A stretch of DNA of 64,000 nucleotides from Caballeronia glebae (lineage in GTDB: Bacteria; Pseudomonadota; Gammaproteobacteria; Burkholderiales; Burkholderiaceae). The translations under genes were made by a program, and so were the position numbers. Positions 29,446-37,981 of the stretch are shown piece after piece. Every line of letters starts with the position of its first letter. The stretch's first letter is position 1. Under the pieces are notes generated by a model. It was not told the origin of the DNA. It did not search any database and was given only the letters and a program-made list of their open reading frames with translations. The DNA lies in contig NZ_FCOJ02000045.1 in NCBI RefSeq assembly GCF_001545035.1, positions 1-64,000 of the forward strand, given 5' to 3'.

Positions 29446-29796
29446 GGGGCGCCTCGTCTTGGTTTTGGTTCATACCCATATTCGCCGCGTTCGTGTCGAG
29501 TGCCAGCGCCGAATGTGAATACGCCGCGCCAGCACGCATCTCGGCCGCGACCCAGATCGCCTAATCTCCTCTCCGGTCGCGCCGCTTTTCAGAGCGGCCG
29601 CCGTGTGGCGTATGCAATAAGAGCACTGGATCACGTGGGCGACGGCCACGGCGATCAGCTGTTTCGTCTTCGCTGCCAACCCACATCGGCAAAGACGCTG
29701 TCGCTGAATGCCTTGAACGCGGCGAGTGGTCCGGACGCAAATTGCCTGCGCCTTGCTGCGATTGCGGGGTCTGACCGCGAATACATTTCTTGTTAA
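29440..29796 (-). pseudogene. AhpD/carboxymuconolactone decarboxylase-like relic
   Basis: Blocks in order: MYSRSDPAIAARRRQFASG, PLAAFKAFSDSVFAD, then in a second frame LAAKTKQLIAVAVAHVIQ with the redox pair CSYC and RHTAAALKSGATGEEI. In a third frame come AIWVAAEMRAGAAYSHSALAL and a short tail. Two frameshifts (near 29685 and 29560) disrupt an otherwise complete alkylhydroperoxidase-type gene. Confidence 0.75.
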
Positions 29797-29942
29797 TGGC
29801 CTGGCTCCCAATGCTGATCAATGACAGCGCCCCAACGTGGACGCATGATTCGCCCCGTGCCCAAACGCAGGTGACGCTCGCAACTTGGTGGCGGCCGTCG
29901 GGCGATGCGCCCGCGCTCATCTGACACCCTCAGGACTTCGGA

Positions 29943-30158
29943 TCAACCCTTGCTGATCTTCGCCTTGTAGCCTGCGTCCTCGAACGCAACCAAGAATTCC
30001 TCGGCCATCATCCAGGAGTCGACCTTGACGTTTCTGGCATCAACGTCGACATCGACTTTCGCGTCAGGGTCGACCGCGCTGATGGCCCGGGCGAGGGTCT
30101 GTGCGTCCCAATCACCCGTCATCTTCTCCACCTCGAATTCAATATGTTCGAATTCCAT
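29943..30158 (-). CDS. Small HMA-like (ferredoxin-fold) protein without CXXC
   Basis: A 71-residue protein: EFEVEKMTGDWDAQTLARAISAVDPDAKVDVDVDARNVKVDS, then EFLVAFEDAGYKAKI. The beta-alpha-beta pattern is that of heavy-metal-associated domains, but the metal-binding CXXC is absent. ATG 30158 has GGAGCCGCGC. Operator site B lies 186 bases upstream. Confidence 0.7.
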   Translation of the reverse strand: MEFEHIEFEVEKMTGDWDAQTLARAISAVDPDAKVDVDVDARNVKVDSWMMAEEFLVAFEDAGYKAKISKG

Positions 30159-30343
30159 GCGCGGCTCCGTATCTTCAGGCTATCGACCCACAAACGTTAT
30201 TCCACCAGCGGGGGCATCTCGGAAACGTGCCGCACGGGGTACTGTCAATTCGTGATGAACTCATCCAAGGTCGTCAGAGACGTACGACGCTCAATTCTCT
30301 TGTGCATCTTGGACGGTCGGTAAATCAATTGAATTTAAACTAT

Positions 30344-30356
30344 GTCACAACGTGAT
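30344..30356. promoter_or_regulatory. Palindromic operator, site B
   Basis: GTCACA-A-CGTGAT with TAT on the left and CTATAGT on the right. The TATAGT at 30358-30363 could be a -10 box reading toward the NRAMP relic. Confidence 0.6.
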
Positions 30357-30479
30357 CTATAGTGGAATGGATCGGAGCACCAGAAAAGTGCGCAGTTTAA
30401 TTTCCGGCAGTGCCCGCGCACCCTCACATCAGTGCACTGCACGTAAAGCCGAACGGAGGGCATCCAGCATGACAACGAG

Positions 30480-30950
30480 ATACAAGGCTGGCGATCTCGT
30501 GATCAGGGCGTTGTCCTGGAGCGCCGTCATCAATGGCGTTACATCGGTGCCGATCATGGTGCCACGATGCTCGGGTCGATCGACGTGAAATCGAGCGCGA
30601 GGCCCACGACCGTCGCGAGCAAGATAACCCCGTAGAACGGTTTGTCCAGTTGCGGTTCGAGCGCGAGGCTGTTTTTCCACCCGAAGGTGCCGGCCATCGC
30701 ATAGGGGCCGAGGCGGCCAGCGCGAGCAGCCCCGTGCCGATGATGCCGAGGCTGAAGAGCAGAGCGCGAGCCCGCCGGCGATCGGTTTCAGCACGGAGGC
30801 ACCCTGCGCCGAAGTCTGGATGTCGGTGATGTGGTGGGCATGCAGCGTGATCGCAGGGCCCCGCAAATCCGAGCCGCAGCGGCATGGAAACATCGATCGG
30901 GATGGCGCTTTCCAATCTCATTGCGTTTTTCATCACGCTGACTACCTTGT
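30480..30950. pseudogene. NRAMP transporter relic broken into opposed pieces
   Basis: On the plus strand 30495-30565 encodes IRALSWSAVINGVTSVPIMVP. On the minus strand, 30950 down to about 30570 encodes LHAHHITDIQTSAQGASVLKP, LLFSLGIIGTGLLALAA and GLALDFTSIDP-like blocks in shifting frames. In an intact NRAMP protein the plus-strand block directly follows the last minus-strand block, so one end has been inverted. Confidence 0.65.
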
Positions 30951-31004
30951 GGAGGATTTCTCGTCGGCGCCTGCTGTGCTTTCTTCCATAGGACGCGTCA
31001 ACAA

Positions 31005-31130
31005 CTGGTGCGCCCCCTCGGCTCTTCGAGGGCTTCTTGCAGAGTGCGGCGCCGGAACGAAGGCATCACGCTGCTGCAATATCTGCTCCTTGTGCATATT
31101 CGCGGGCACCCCGGCCTCAATTTGCGGCGA
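31005..31130 (+). pseudogene. MarR-family regulator relic
   Basis: NEGITLLQYLLLVHIRGHPGLN in one frame, preceded in another by RLFEGFLQSAAPE. Compare EEGITPLQYLLLLHIRGFPNRD and RRFERFSENATHE of the intact MarR protein at 35214. About 45 codons remain. It sits near operator site B and may be the regulator of a decayed sister locus. Confidence 0.7.
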
Positions 31131-31422
31131 CCGCGAAACACGGCGGCTCGTTGACAGCAACGCCTCAGAGAAAGGATTCTAATGTCTGATGTCCGGGAAA
31201 AGGTCGCGCGCGTGTGCTACCGTCGGCCGAGCGAATGAGGCCTCCTCTAACCTGTCGCGATCGCGGCGACCGGTCACTTTTCTCCCGTTCCGCACGAGGA
31301 TCGCGTCGGACGAAGGGATCTTTTAGGCGTCTTAGGAGTGTGGCGCGGTCGGCCATGACCGTGTCTCACGGGCGGCTAAGGCGGAGTATCCGTTTAGCGA
31401 TTCGACAATTCAACCAATCGAC
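31131..31422. other. Intergenic region, no gene recognised
   Basis: A short inverted repeat around 31255-31275 (CTGTCGCGATCGCGGCGACC) is the only structure noticed. Confidence 0.35.
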
Positions 31423-32340
31423 TCAAGCCGGGAACGCTCCCGTAGAAAGGTAGCGATCGCCCCGATCGCACACGATGAACGCAATCGTCGAGTTCTCCAC
31501 TTCGTGAGCAATCCGCAGCGCGACCGCGCACGCGCCACCGGCTGATATTCCACAGAAGACGCCTTCAACCGCCGCAAGTTGGCGGGCGGTCACTTCCGCG
31601 TCCGTTTGGCTAACACACTCAGTTCGGTCGATCCGATGCGCTTCAAAGAAGGCGGGAAGATACTGCTCGGGCCATTTTCGTATGCCCGGAATACGTGCCC
31701 CGTCTTCTGGCTGCACGCCGACTATTTGCACATCGGCGTTTCGCTCTTTTAGATATCGGCTGACACCCATGATCGTTCCGGTCGTTCCCATCGCCGAAAC
31801 AAAATGAGTAACGGCACCCGTTGTGCCGTTCCATATTTCGGGGCCGGTGGTTTGATAGTGAGCGAGAGGATTGTCTGGGTTCGAAAACTGGTCCAGTACA
31901 ACCCCACGTCCTTCACGCGCCATCTGCTTAGCTGCGTCACGAGCGAACTCCATGCCGCCCTGGACCGGAGTTAAAATAAGTTCAGCTCCGTACGCTCGCA
32001 TACTCTGGCGGCGTTCGAGCGAAACGTCCTCCGGCATGACGAGCATCATTCTGTAGCCGCGGCAGGCAGCCGTCATGGCGAGTGCGATGCCCGTGTTGCC
32101 GCTTGTAGCCTCAATCAACACATCACCGCGGCATATCTGTCCGCGGCGTTCAGCTCCTGTGATCATCGACAACGCAGCGCGATCCTTCACCGAACCCGCT
32201 GGGTTGTTGCCCTCAAGCTTGCCCAAGATGACGTTGTTGCGCTCCCGAATTGACTCATCGAGAAGCCGTACGAGTCGAACTAAGGGGGTCTTCCCTATGT
32301 TCTCGGTGATTATCGGATAGATCATGTGCGGTAGGCTCAA
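31423..32340 (-). CDS. cysM: Cysteine synthase, CysM type
   Basis: A 305-residue PLP enzyme that makes cysteine from O-acetylserine and sulfide or thiosulfate. The PLP lysine is Lys52 in NPAGSVKDRAA. The phosphate-binding loop is SGNTGIALAM, and GTTGTIMGVSRYLKE and CGISAGGACAVAL are typical. RIPGIRKWPEQYLP places it with the CysM group. The start is TTG 32340 or, equally likely, ATG 32325. Single gene. Operator site C lies about 210 bases upstream and a promoter-like arrangement around it reads this way. Confidence 0.93.
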   Translation of the reverse strand: MSLPHMIYPIITENIGKTPLVRLVRLLDESIRERNNVILGKLEGNNPAGSVKDRAALSMITGAERRGQICRGDVLIEATSGNTGIALAMTAACRGYRMMLVMPEDVSLERRQSMRAYGAELILTPVQGGMEFARDAAKQMAREGRGVVLDQFSNPDNPLAHYQTTGPEIWNGTTGAVTHFVSAMGTTGTIMGVSRYLKERNADVQIVGVQPEDGARIPGIRKWPEQYLPAFFEAHRIDRTECVSQTDAEVTARQLAAVEGVFCGISAGGACAVALRIAHEVENSTIAFIVCDRGDRYLSTGAFPA

Positions 32341-32550
32341 GCAATCGGCGGCACGGTTTCGGCGGACGGACGTGTCCCATTCAGAATTATTTGCATGCGC
32401 GCGCCTTTAGGAACGGACGCCGCGTTATGCATTTCTCCACTGTCGGGTGCACGCAGGTCAACCGACAGCTAAGCGGTCGTCGTTAGACGGCCGTCGCGCC
32501 TCTACGCACCCAACGGGCCGGAACTTGCTGGGCCATCTCAGTCATTATGT

Positions 32551-32563
32551 ATCACAATGTGAT
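32551..32563. promoter_or_regulatory. Palindromic operator, site C
   Basis: Perfect ATCACA-A-TGTGAT, extended as GTATCACAATGTGATATA. On the minus strand TTGGTT and CATAAT lie on either side at promoter-like spacing, pointing to cysM. Confidence 0.75.
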
Positions 32564-32639
32564 ATAAAACCAACGAGTTTTGCGTTTCTGTTTTGAGCCG
32601 AATGCCGACGAGCCGTCGACTGGGGTAACTACCGTCGCG

Positions 32640-32712
32640 GATCGGGTCGAAGGCGCGTGTCGTTGGGCGCATCGTTTTGAAGGCCAAAGATGGCATAGAG
32701 CAGCTTTCTCCA
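32640..32712 (-). pseudogene. Scrap of a debranching-enzyme-like gene
   Basis: The minus strand encodes KLLYAIFGLQNDAPND, matching SLLYAILGLQPDAPNA near the C-terminus of the glycosidase at 50645-52684. Similarity fades on both sides. The frame around it (32552-32941) has no recognised family. Confidence 0.5.
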
Positions 32713-32942
32713 ATTTATTCGTTGTCTCGAAAGCCACTTTCGCAGACGCGAAAACAATCGCAGCGCTCTTGATCGTCGGCGCGCCGCTGGCAGCGCGCCG
32801 AGACGCCTTCGCCGCTCGGAAAATGGCAATATTCGGCCGGCGTTCCGCTGAAACGATGTTTAAGACAAAGCGTCCCGACTGGGAAGCCCGTGTGGGCGTT
32901 GGGGCCGCCTGTCGGCCGCCCCTATTAGCAACGTCTTGCAAG

Positions 32943-33333
<391 letters not shown>

Positions 33334-33354
33334 TCATCGGGACCTCCAGCAAGT

Positions 33355-33650
33355 TGGTCATACAATGGTGTCGAGCCGGTGAGGTTGGACCGGCGCGTCA
33401 TTCTGGCGCACGTGCGGCGACAGGCACATGGCAAGAGGTCGTGGCAGTTGACGCGCTTCACGGCGCCGCTCCACGCGAGGCGCACAGCGTCGCGGTGCGG
33501 CACGCTGCTTTCGAGCGCATCGCCATCTCAGCCCCGCAGTTGCGCGGCGCCGTAACGATCGAACGCGCGCAGCAGCGCCGCCGTGATGGTGTCCAGATTC
33601 GCACTGCATTCGGCCGCGCGACGCGATAGGGCTTGTTGAGCCAGCTGACC
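33355..33650 (-). pseudogene. IS21 IstA C-terminal relic
   Basis: TITAALLRAFDRYGAAQLRG, then ALERRREA and RAPE-DAPVQPHRLDT in shifting frames, parallel to the IstA tail at 2530-2770. Two or more frameshifts. It abuts the DUF1840 gene's 3' end. Confidence 0.7.
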
Positions 33651-33681
33651 CGCAATGCCGATCGCCTCTGGTCGAACGTGG

Positions 33682-34005
33682 CTACAGCCCCCACAAAATG
33701 TCTTCGTCCTGTCGCTGGGCCTGCCGCAACATATCGAGGAATGGAACTGCACGCTGGCGCAGGCCCGTAGCGGTACGCAGTGCGCTGTCTGCACCGGTCA
33801 TATGAAAATTCGGACCATGTTCTTCAGCGGTTTTCGCATCATCGTCGAGGGTGGCTTCAAGGCGGGCGATCGCTGCGGGCATTTCGTCATGCACAATAAC
33901 GCCCCTTTCACCGAGTCGTTTGCCAATCGCCCCGAGAAGGTAACCCGCCAGATCGCGCAACATTACGACATCCGGCGTTGCTTTCGATTGAAATGTGACA
34001 AGCAT
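33682..34005 (-). CDS. DUF1840-family protein
   Basis: A 107-residue protein with the family opening MLVTFQSKATPDVVMLRDLAGYL, the central VIVHDEMPAAIARLEATL and the ending LRQRAVPFLDMLRQAQRQDEDILWG. Function unknown; common in beta-proteobacteria. ATG 34005 has a strong GGGAGG. It is divergent from the small membrane-peptide gene, and operator site D lies 115 bases upstream. Confidence 0.85.
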   Translation of the reverse strand: MLVTFQSKATPDVVMLRDLAGYLLGAIGKRLGERGVIVHDEMPAAIARLEATLDDDAKTAEEHGPNFHMTGADSALRTATGLRQRAVPFLDMLRQAQRQDEDILWGL

Positions 34006-34111
34006 GGTTGTCCTCCCTGTGGTGATCTCCGCCGTGCGAAGCCTCGCTCGGCGTCAACGTTAGTTGAGTCTCCCCAAACCTGTTCTGAAATGACGACAAC
34101 CCCCGCCTCAC

Positions 34112-34139
34112 TTGAATATATCACATTGTGATGTATAGT
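34112..34139 (+). promoter_or_regulatory. Promoter with palindromic operator, site D
   Basis: TTGAAT (34112-34117) and TATAGT (34134-34139) are 16 bases apart. The perfect palindrome ATCACA-T-TGTGAT at 34120-34132 fills the spacer. A protein bound here would block RNA polymerase, so repression is the simplest reading. The transcript would lead to the small membrane peptide 30 bases on. Confidence 0.7.
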
Positions 34140-34168
34140 GAATATCAAGCGATGCAGAAAGGAGGTGC

Positions 34169-34357
34169 ATGATGCTGATTAATAGCAACTTCGAGGTCGG
34201 CTTTCTCCTGGTTGTATTTTCTTTGCTAGGCGTCGTTCTGATTGGCTCGATGTTTGCTGCGCTGCATCTTGAACGTTGGCATCCGAGATTGGTTGGCGCG
34301 ACAGTGGGTGCCCTTGTCGGGTTGGCGGTCATTGAAGCTACGACGATGATCACCTGA
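34169..34357 (+). CDS. Small membrane peptide of the operator-linked family
   Basis: A 62-residue protein (ATG 34169 or 34172) behind AAAGGAGG. One long hydrophobic helix (VGFLLVVFSLLGVVLIGSMFAAL), then LHLERWHPRL and a second, Gly-rich helix (VGATVGALVGLAVIEATT). Homologous relics occur at 9240 and 56101, each behind the same palindrome. Probably a two-helix inner-membrane protein of unknown function. This is the only intact copy in the window. Confidence 0.7.
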   Translation: MMLINSNFEVGFLLVVFSLLGVVLIGSMFAALHLERWHPRLVGATVGALVGLAVIEATTMIT

Positions 34358-35213
34358 AGGATCGCGGCCGCACGTGAAAAATTGAGCGGGCGTCGTCAGT
34401 TTGTGACGGACCGCCATTCGTCGCCGCAAGGTTCTACCGTCCTCGCGCGCGGATGATAATCATCACCTCCCGTGCCGGAGCTCACAATGGCTAGGCACGC
34501 AGTGGAACTGCGATGCCCGTGTATCGTGCCTGGCGACCCATGAGCGGCCTTTAACGGTCGGGGCCGGCGTCGCGTGCCCAGGCTCGGCATCCGGAAAGAC
34601 TCCGAACGACACGTCCCTCTCGAGTAGGATTGCGGTAAGTCGAAATTCGGTTAGCCGCGAGTCTACCGAAAGCAAGCGCGCGTGCGTGTGCCGCAGCAAG
34701 TCGCTGTAAATCAGCGTCGGCGTTCTCAAGTCGCGGATGAGCAACAGCATCTAGCGCCGCTTACCGTTGGCATTCAAGCAACCCCCTGGCTTCGCGAAAA
34801 CGGCGGCGAGCGGTTCCTATTTTTGACGCAGGGACGTATCGCAGGCGTTGCCGGCAGCAAAGGCTTGAAGATGCTGTGGGCGTGGCGACAAGTCGCGCTA
34901 AGATTGATCATGCTCGGATCGCGTGCATCGGTGCGACGCAGAGCGCTTTGTTTACCAAAATCATTGCCTTAAATTGTTCGCCGCGCGGTGACGAATTTAT
35001 CCGATTAACGTCGATTAACGAGCAGAGGATTTTGTATGCTTCAACGGTGGTAGGCCGACGTCGTGACGCAAGCACTTGCTCTTGCCAGTATCAAGAGATG
35101 CAAGATATCGGTCACGGATCGCCTCAATCTAGCGGGCATGGGTCGCGTGCGAGTCTTGATAACAAATGTGACTCTGCGATATAGGCGTATCTGACAGACT
35201 TTGAGGCCTCGGA
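34358..35213. other. Region without recognised gene
   Basis: Frames of 60-100 codons on both strands (for example 34463-34750 minus) show no motif. This may be decayed sequence. The MarR promoter should lie near 35150-35200. Confidence 0.4.
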
Positions 35214-35639
35214 ATGAACAAGCTTGCACGTGAGGCGACGCATAAACTGAAGAAAACCGACTTCGAGCAATTGTCCGAGTTTCGTTTTCAAATGCGGCGG
35301 TTTGAGCGGTTTTCAGAGAATGCCACGCACGAAGAAGGCATCACCCCGCTGCAATATCTTCTGCTTCTGCATATTCGCGGATTTCCTAATCGCGACTGGG
35401 CAACCGTTGGCGAACTAGCAGAGCGGTTGCAGGCGCAGCATCACGGCGTCGTTGCGCTCGTGTCGCGCTGCGAGGCACTCGGTCTGGTAAGACGCCAAGT
35501 CAGCGACACCGATCGGCGGCAGGTTGAAGTGCATCTCGAGAAATCTGGGAACGAGATCCTCGACAAGCTCGCGCAGTTGCATCGCAAAGAACTGAAGTTA
35601 CTTCAAGGTGCGTTCCAAGTTCCGCAAATCAAATACTAG
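35214..35639 (+). CDS. MarR-family transcriptional regulator
   Basis: A 141-residue winged-helix regulator. The N-terminal dimer helix (LSEFRFQMRRFERFSENA) is followed by ITPLQYLLLLHIRGFPNRDWATVGELAERLQAQHHGVVALVSRCEALGLV, the HTH. The wing is VSDTDRRQVEVHL and a C-terminal helix closes the dimer. No Cys is present, so a redox-cysteine switch like OhrR is excluded; a ligand switch is possible. It lies 528 bases before the oxidase operon. A relic of a close paralogue lies at 31005. It is the best candidate to bind the palindromes, by position and class only. Confidence 0.9.
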   Translation: MNKLAREATHKLKKTDFEQLSEFRFQMRRFERFSENATHEEGITPLQYLLLLHIRGFPNRDWATVGELAERLQAQHHGVVALVSRCEALGLVRRQVSDTDRRQVEVHLEKSGNEILDKLAQLHRKELKLLQGAFQVPQIKY

Positions 35640-35808
35640 GCATCAAGGACACAAACTCACGCAACCGCTTGCTGCGGGCGCATCCGGGGAGCGCGCCGTC
35701 CGTCGCAAGCTTATTGTCACACTGTAAATCTTGCGTCGTACGCCGTTCGAACGGCTTTGCGCCCGCTGCAGCGACGCGCGGTCTATGGACGGCGGTTACT
35801 TGCATTAC

Positions 35809-35821
35809 ATCACAATGTGAT
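35809..35821. promoter_or_regulatory. Palindromic operator, site E (operon promoter)
   Basis: Perfect ATCACA-A-TGTGAT. TTGCAT at 35800-35805 and TATTTT at 35821-35826 could be -35 and -10 boxes (15-base spacer). The first gene of the 12-gene operon begins 346 bases downstream, leaving a long leader in which I saw no gene. Confidence 0.7.
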
Positions 35822-36167
35822 ATTTTGCAAAGTTTTGAAAAATTGCCCGAACACGTCGCCGACTTCGTCCGTTCCGATGTCCGCAACGTGCGACGAAAAG
35901 GGAGCGAAAGGAACCTCATTTTTGACCGGGCTGCCTTTGTCTGAATGTTTGGTCCTCCTCTGGTCTTGCGTCGTGCGGACGGTACCGGCGAGCCGTTTAT
36001 CTGGCCGCCAGTTCGCACCTCCGTTCGCGGTTCACCTGACTGTCCGCGTGCAAAAGAGGCACGCACTTTGCGCTGTCTTCGTCTCAACGTTCAGCGAGCA
36101 ATCTACCGCCCCGCAGACGCGGGGCACGTTTGCCTTACCACATGGTGCGCTTCTTGGAGACACTCTC

Positions 36168-37964
36168 ATGTCTGCGACCGTCGGTGACTTTCTGATTGAT
36201 CGCTTGCACGCGTGGGGCGTGCGGCGCATTTACGGCTACCCCGGCGATGGCATCAACGGAGTGTTTGGCGCCCTCAATCGTGCGAAGGGAAAGATCGAGT
36301 TCATCCAGGTACGTCATGAGGAGATGGCCGCATTCATGGCCTCCGCGCATGCCAAATTCACCGGCGAACTCGGCGTATGCATCGCCACGTCGGGACCGGG
36401 CGCTTCGCATTTACTTACTGGCCTCTACGATGCACGCATGGACCACATGCCGGTGCTTGCCATCACGGGCCAGCAGGCCCGCGCGGCACTTGGTGGTCAC
36501 TATCAACAGGAATTGGATCTTCCCGCGATGTTCAAGGATGTCGCGGGTGCCTTCGTACAGCAGGCGAGCGTGCCATCGCAGATTCGCCATCTCGTCGATC
36601 GCGCGGTGCGCATCGCGCTTTCGGAACGCAAGGTGACGGCGCTCATTCTACCCAATGATCTGCAAGACCTCGAATATGAGGCGCCGGGCCGCAAACACGG
36701 CACGCTGCACTCCGGCGTCGGCTATCGCAAGCCAAAGACGATGCCCTATCCCGACGATTTGCAACGTGCCGCCGAAGTCCTCAACGCCGGGAAAAAGGTT
36801 GCGATTCTCGTCGGCGCGGGCGCACTCGAGGCCACGGACGAGGTGATGGCGGTTGCCGAAAAACTTGGAGCGGGCGTTGCGAAAGCGCTGCTCGGCAAAG
36901 CTGTGTTGCCCGACGATCTGCCGTACGTCACCGGCTCCATCGGCTTGCTTGGCACCGAGCCAAGCTACAAGCTGATGACCGAGTGCGACACGCTGCTCAT
37001 GATCGGCTCGGGCTTTCCGTATTCCGAGTTCTTACCGAAAGAAGGCGCCGCGCGCGGCGTGCAGATCGACATCAAGGCCGACATGCTATCGATCCGCTAT
37101 CCGATGGAGGTCAATCTCGTCGGCGATAGCGCTGAAACCTTGCGTGCTCTGTTACCCCTCCTGCGAGCGCAGACTAATCACGCATGGCGCAAGGATATCG
37201 AAGGCTGGCTCGGCGACTGGTGGAAAACGCTCGAGAAGCGCGCGCTTGAACCCGCAAAGGACGGTGTTAATCCGCAGCGCACGGTCTGGGAGCTCTCCCC
37301 ACGCGTGCCCGCGAACGCGATCGTCACCAGCGACTCGGGTTCATGCGCGAACTGGTATGCACGCGATCTGAAAGTGAAACGCGGGATGATGTGCTCGCTA
37401 TCGGGTGGCCTCGCGTCGATGGGCGCGGCCGTTCCCTACGCGATCGCAGCGAAGTTCGCGTATCCCGAACGGCCCGTGATTGCGCTCGTCGGAGATGGCG
37501 CTATGCAAATGAACAACATGGCCGAACTCATCACTGTCGCCAAGTACTGGAAGCAATGGTCCAGTCCGCACTGGATCTGCATGGTGCTGAACAACTCGGA
37601 CCTGAACCAGGTCACGTGGGAACAACGCGTCATGGAAGGAGATCCGAAGTTTGAGGCCTCGCAGGATATTCCTTCAGTGCCTTATCACAAGTTCGCGGAG
37701 CTCATCGGCTTAAAGGGCTTGTACATCGACGATGCTGAACGCATGGCGGCCGTGTGGGACGAAGCGTTCGCGTCGGATCGCCCGGTGGTGATTGAAGTCA
37801 AAGCTGACCCAAATGTGCCGCCGCTGCCACCCCACATTACGCTGCACCAGGCAAAGGCGTTCGCGACGACCCTGATGAAGGGCGACCCCGATGAGGGCAA
37901 CGTGATTCTCGAAACCGCACGGCAAGTGCTCGGCGCGGTGTTACCCGGGCACAAGAATACCTAA
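36168..37964 (+). CDS. ThDP-dependent pyruvate oxidase/dehydrogenase-like enzyme
   Basis: A 598-residue thiamine-diphosphate enzyme of the pyruvate oxidase/acetolactate synthase superfamily. The N-terminal PYR domain has the catalytic Glu in VRHEEMAAFMASAHAKFTG and SGPGASHLLTGLYDA. A central Rossmann domain follows. The C-terminal domain has the Mg-ThDP motif GDGAMQMNNMAELITVAKYW and LNNSDLNQ. It lacks the long lipid-binding tail of E. coli PoxB. The likely reaction is decarboxylation of pyruvate or a related 2-oxoacid. ATG 36168 has GGAG; longer upstream starts lack a site. First gene of the operon, 17 bases before the next. Confidence 0.9.
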   Translation: MSATVGDFLIDRLHAWGVRRIYGYPGDGINGVFGALNRAKGKIEFIQVRHEEMAAFMASAHAKFTGELGVCIATSGPGASHLLTGLYDARMDHMPVLAITGQQARAALGGHYQQELDLPAMFKDVAGAFVQQASVPSQIRHLVDRAVRIALSERKVTALILPNDLQDLEYEAPGRKHGTLHSGVGYRKPKTMPYPDDLQRAAEVLNAGKKVAILVGAGALEATDEVMAVAEKLGAGVAKALLGKAVLPDDLPYVTGSIGLLGTEPSYKLMTECDTLLMIGSGFPYSEFLPKEGAARGVQIDIKADMLSIRYPMEVNLVGDSAETLRALLPLLRAQTNHAWRKDIEGWLGDWWKTLEKRALEPAKDGVNPQRTVWELSPRVPANAIVTSDSGSCANWYARDLKVKRGMMCSLSGGLASMGAAVPYAIAAKFAYPERPVIALVGDGAMQMNNMAELITVAKYWKQWSSPHWICMVLNNSDLNQVTWEQRVMEGDPKFEASQDIPSVPYHKFAELIGLKGLYIDDAERMAAVWDEAFASDRPVVIEVKADPNVPPLPPHITLHQAKAFATTLMKGDPDEGNVILETARQVLGAVLPGHKNT

Positions 37965-37981
37965 CGGACGGGTGACGCGCC

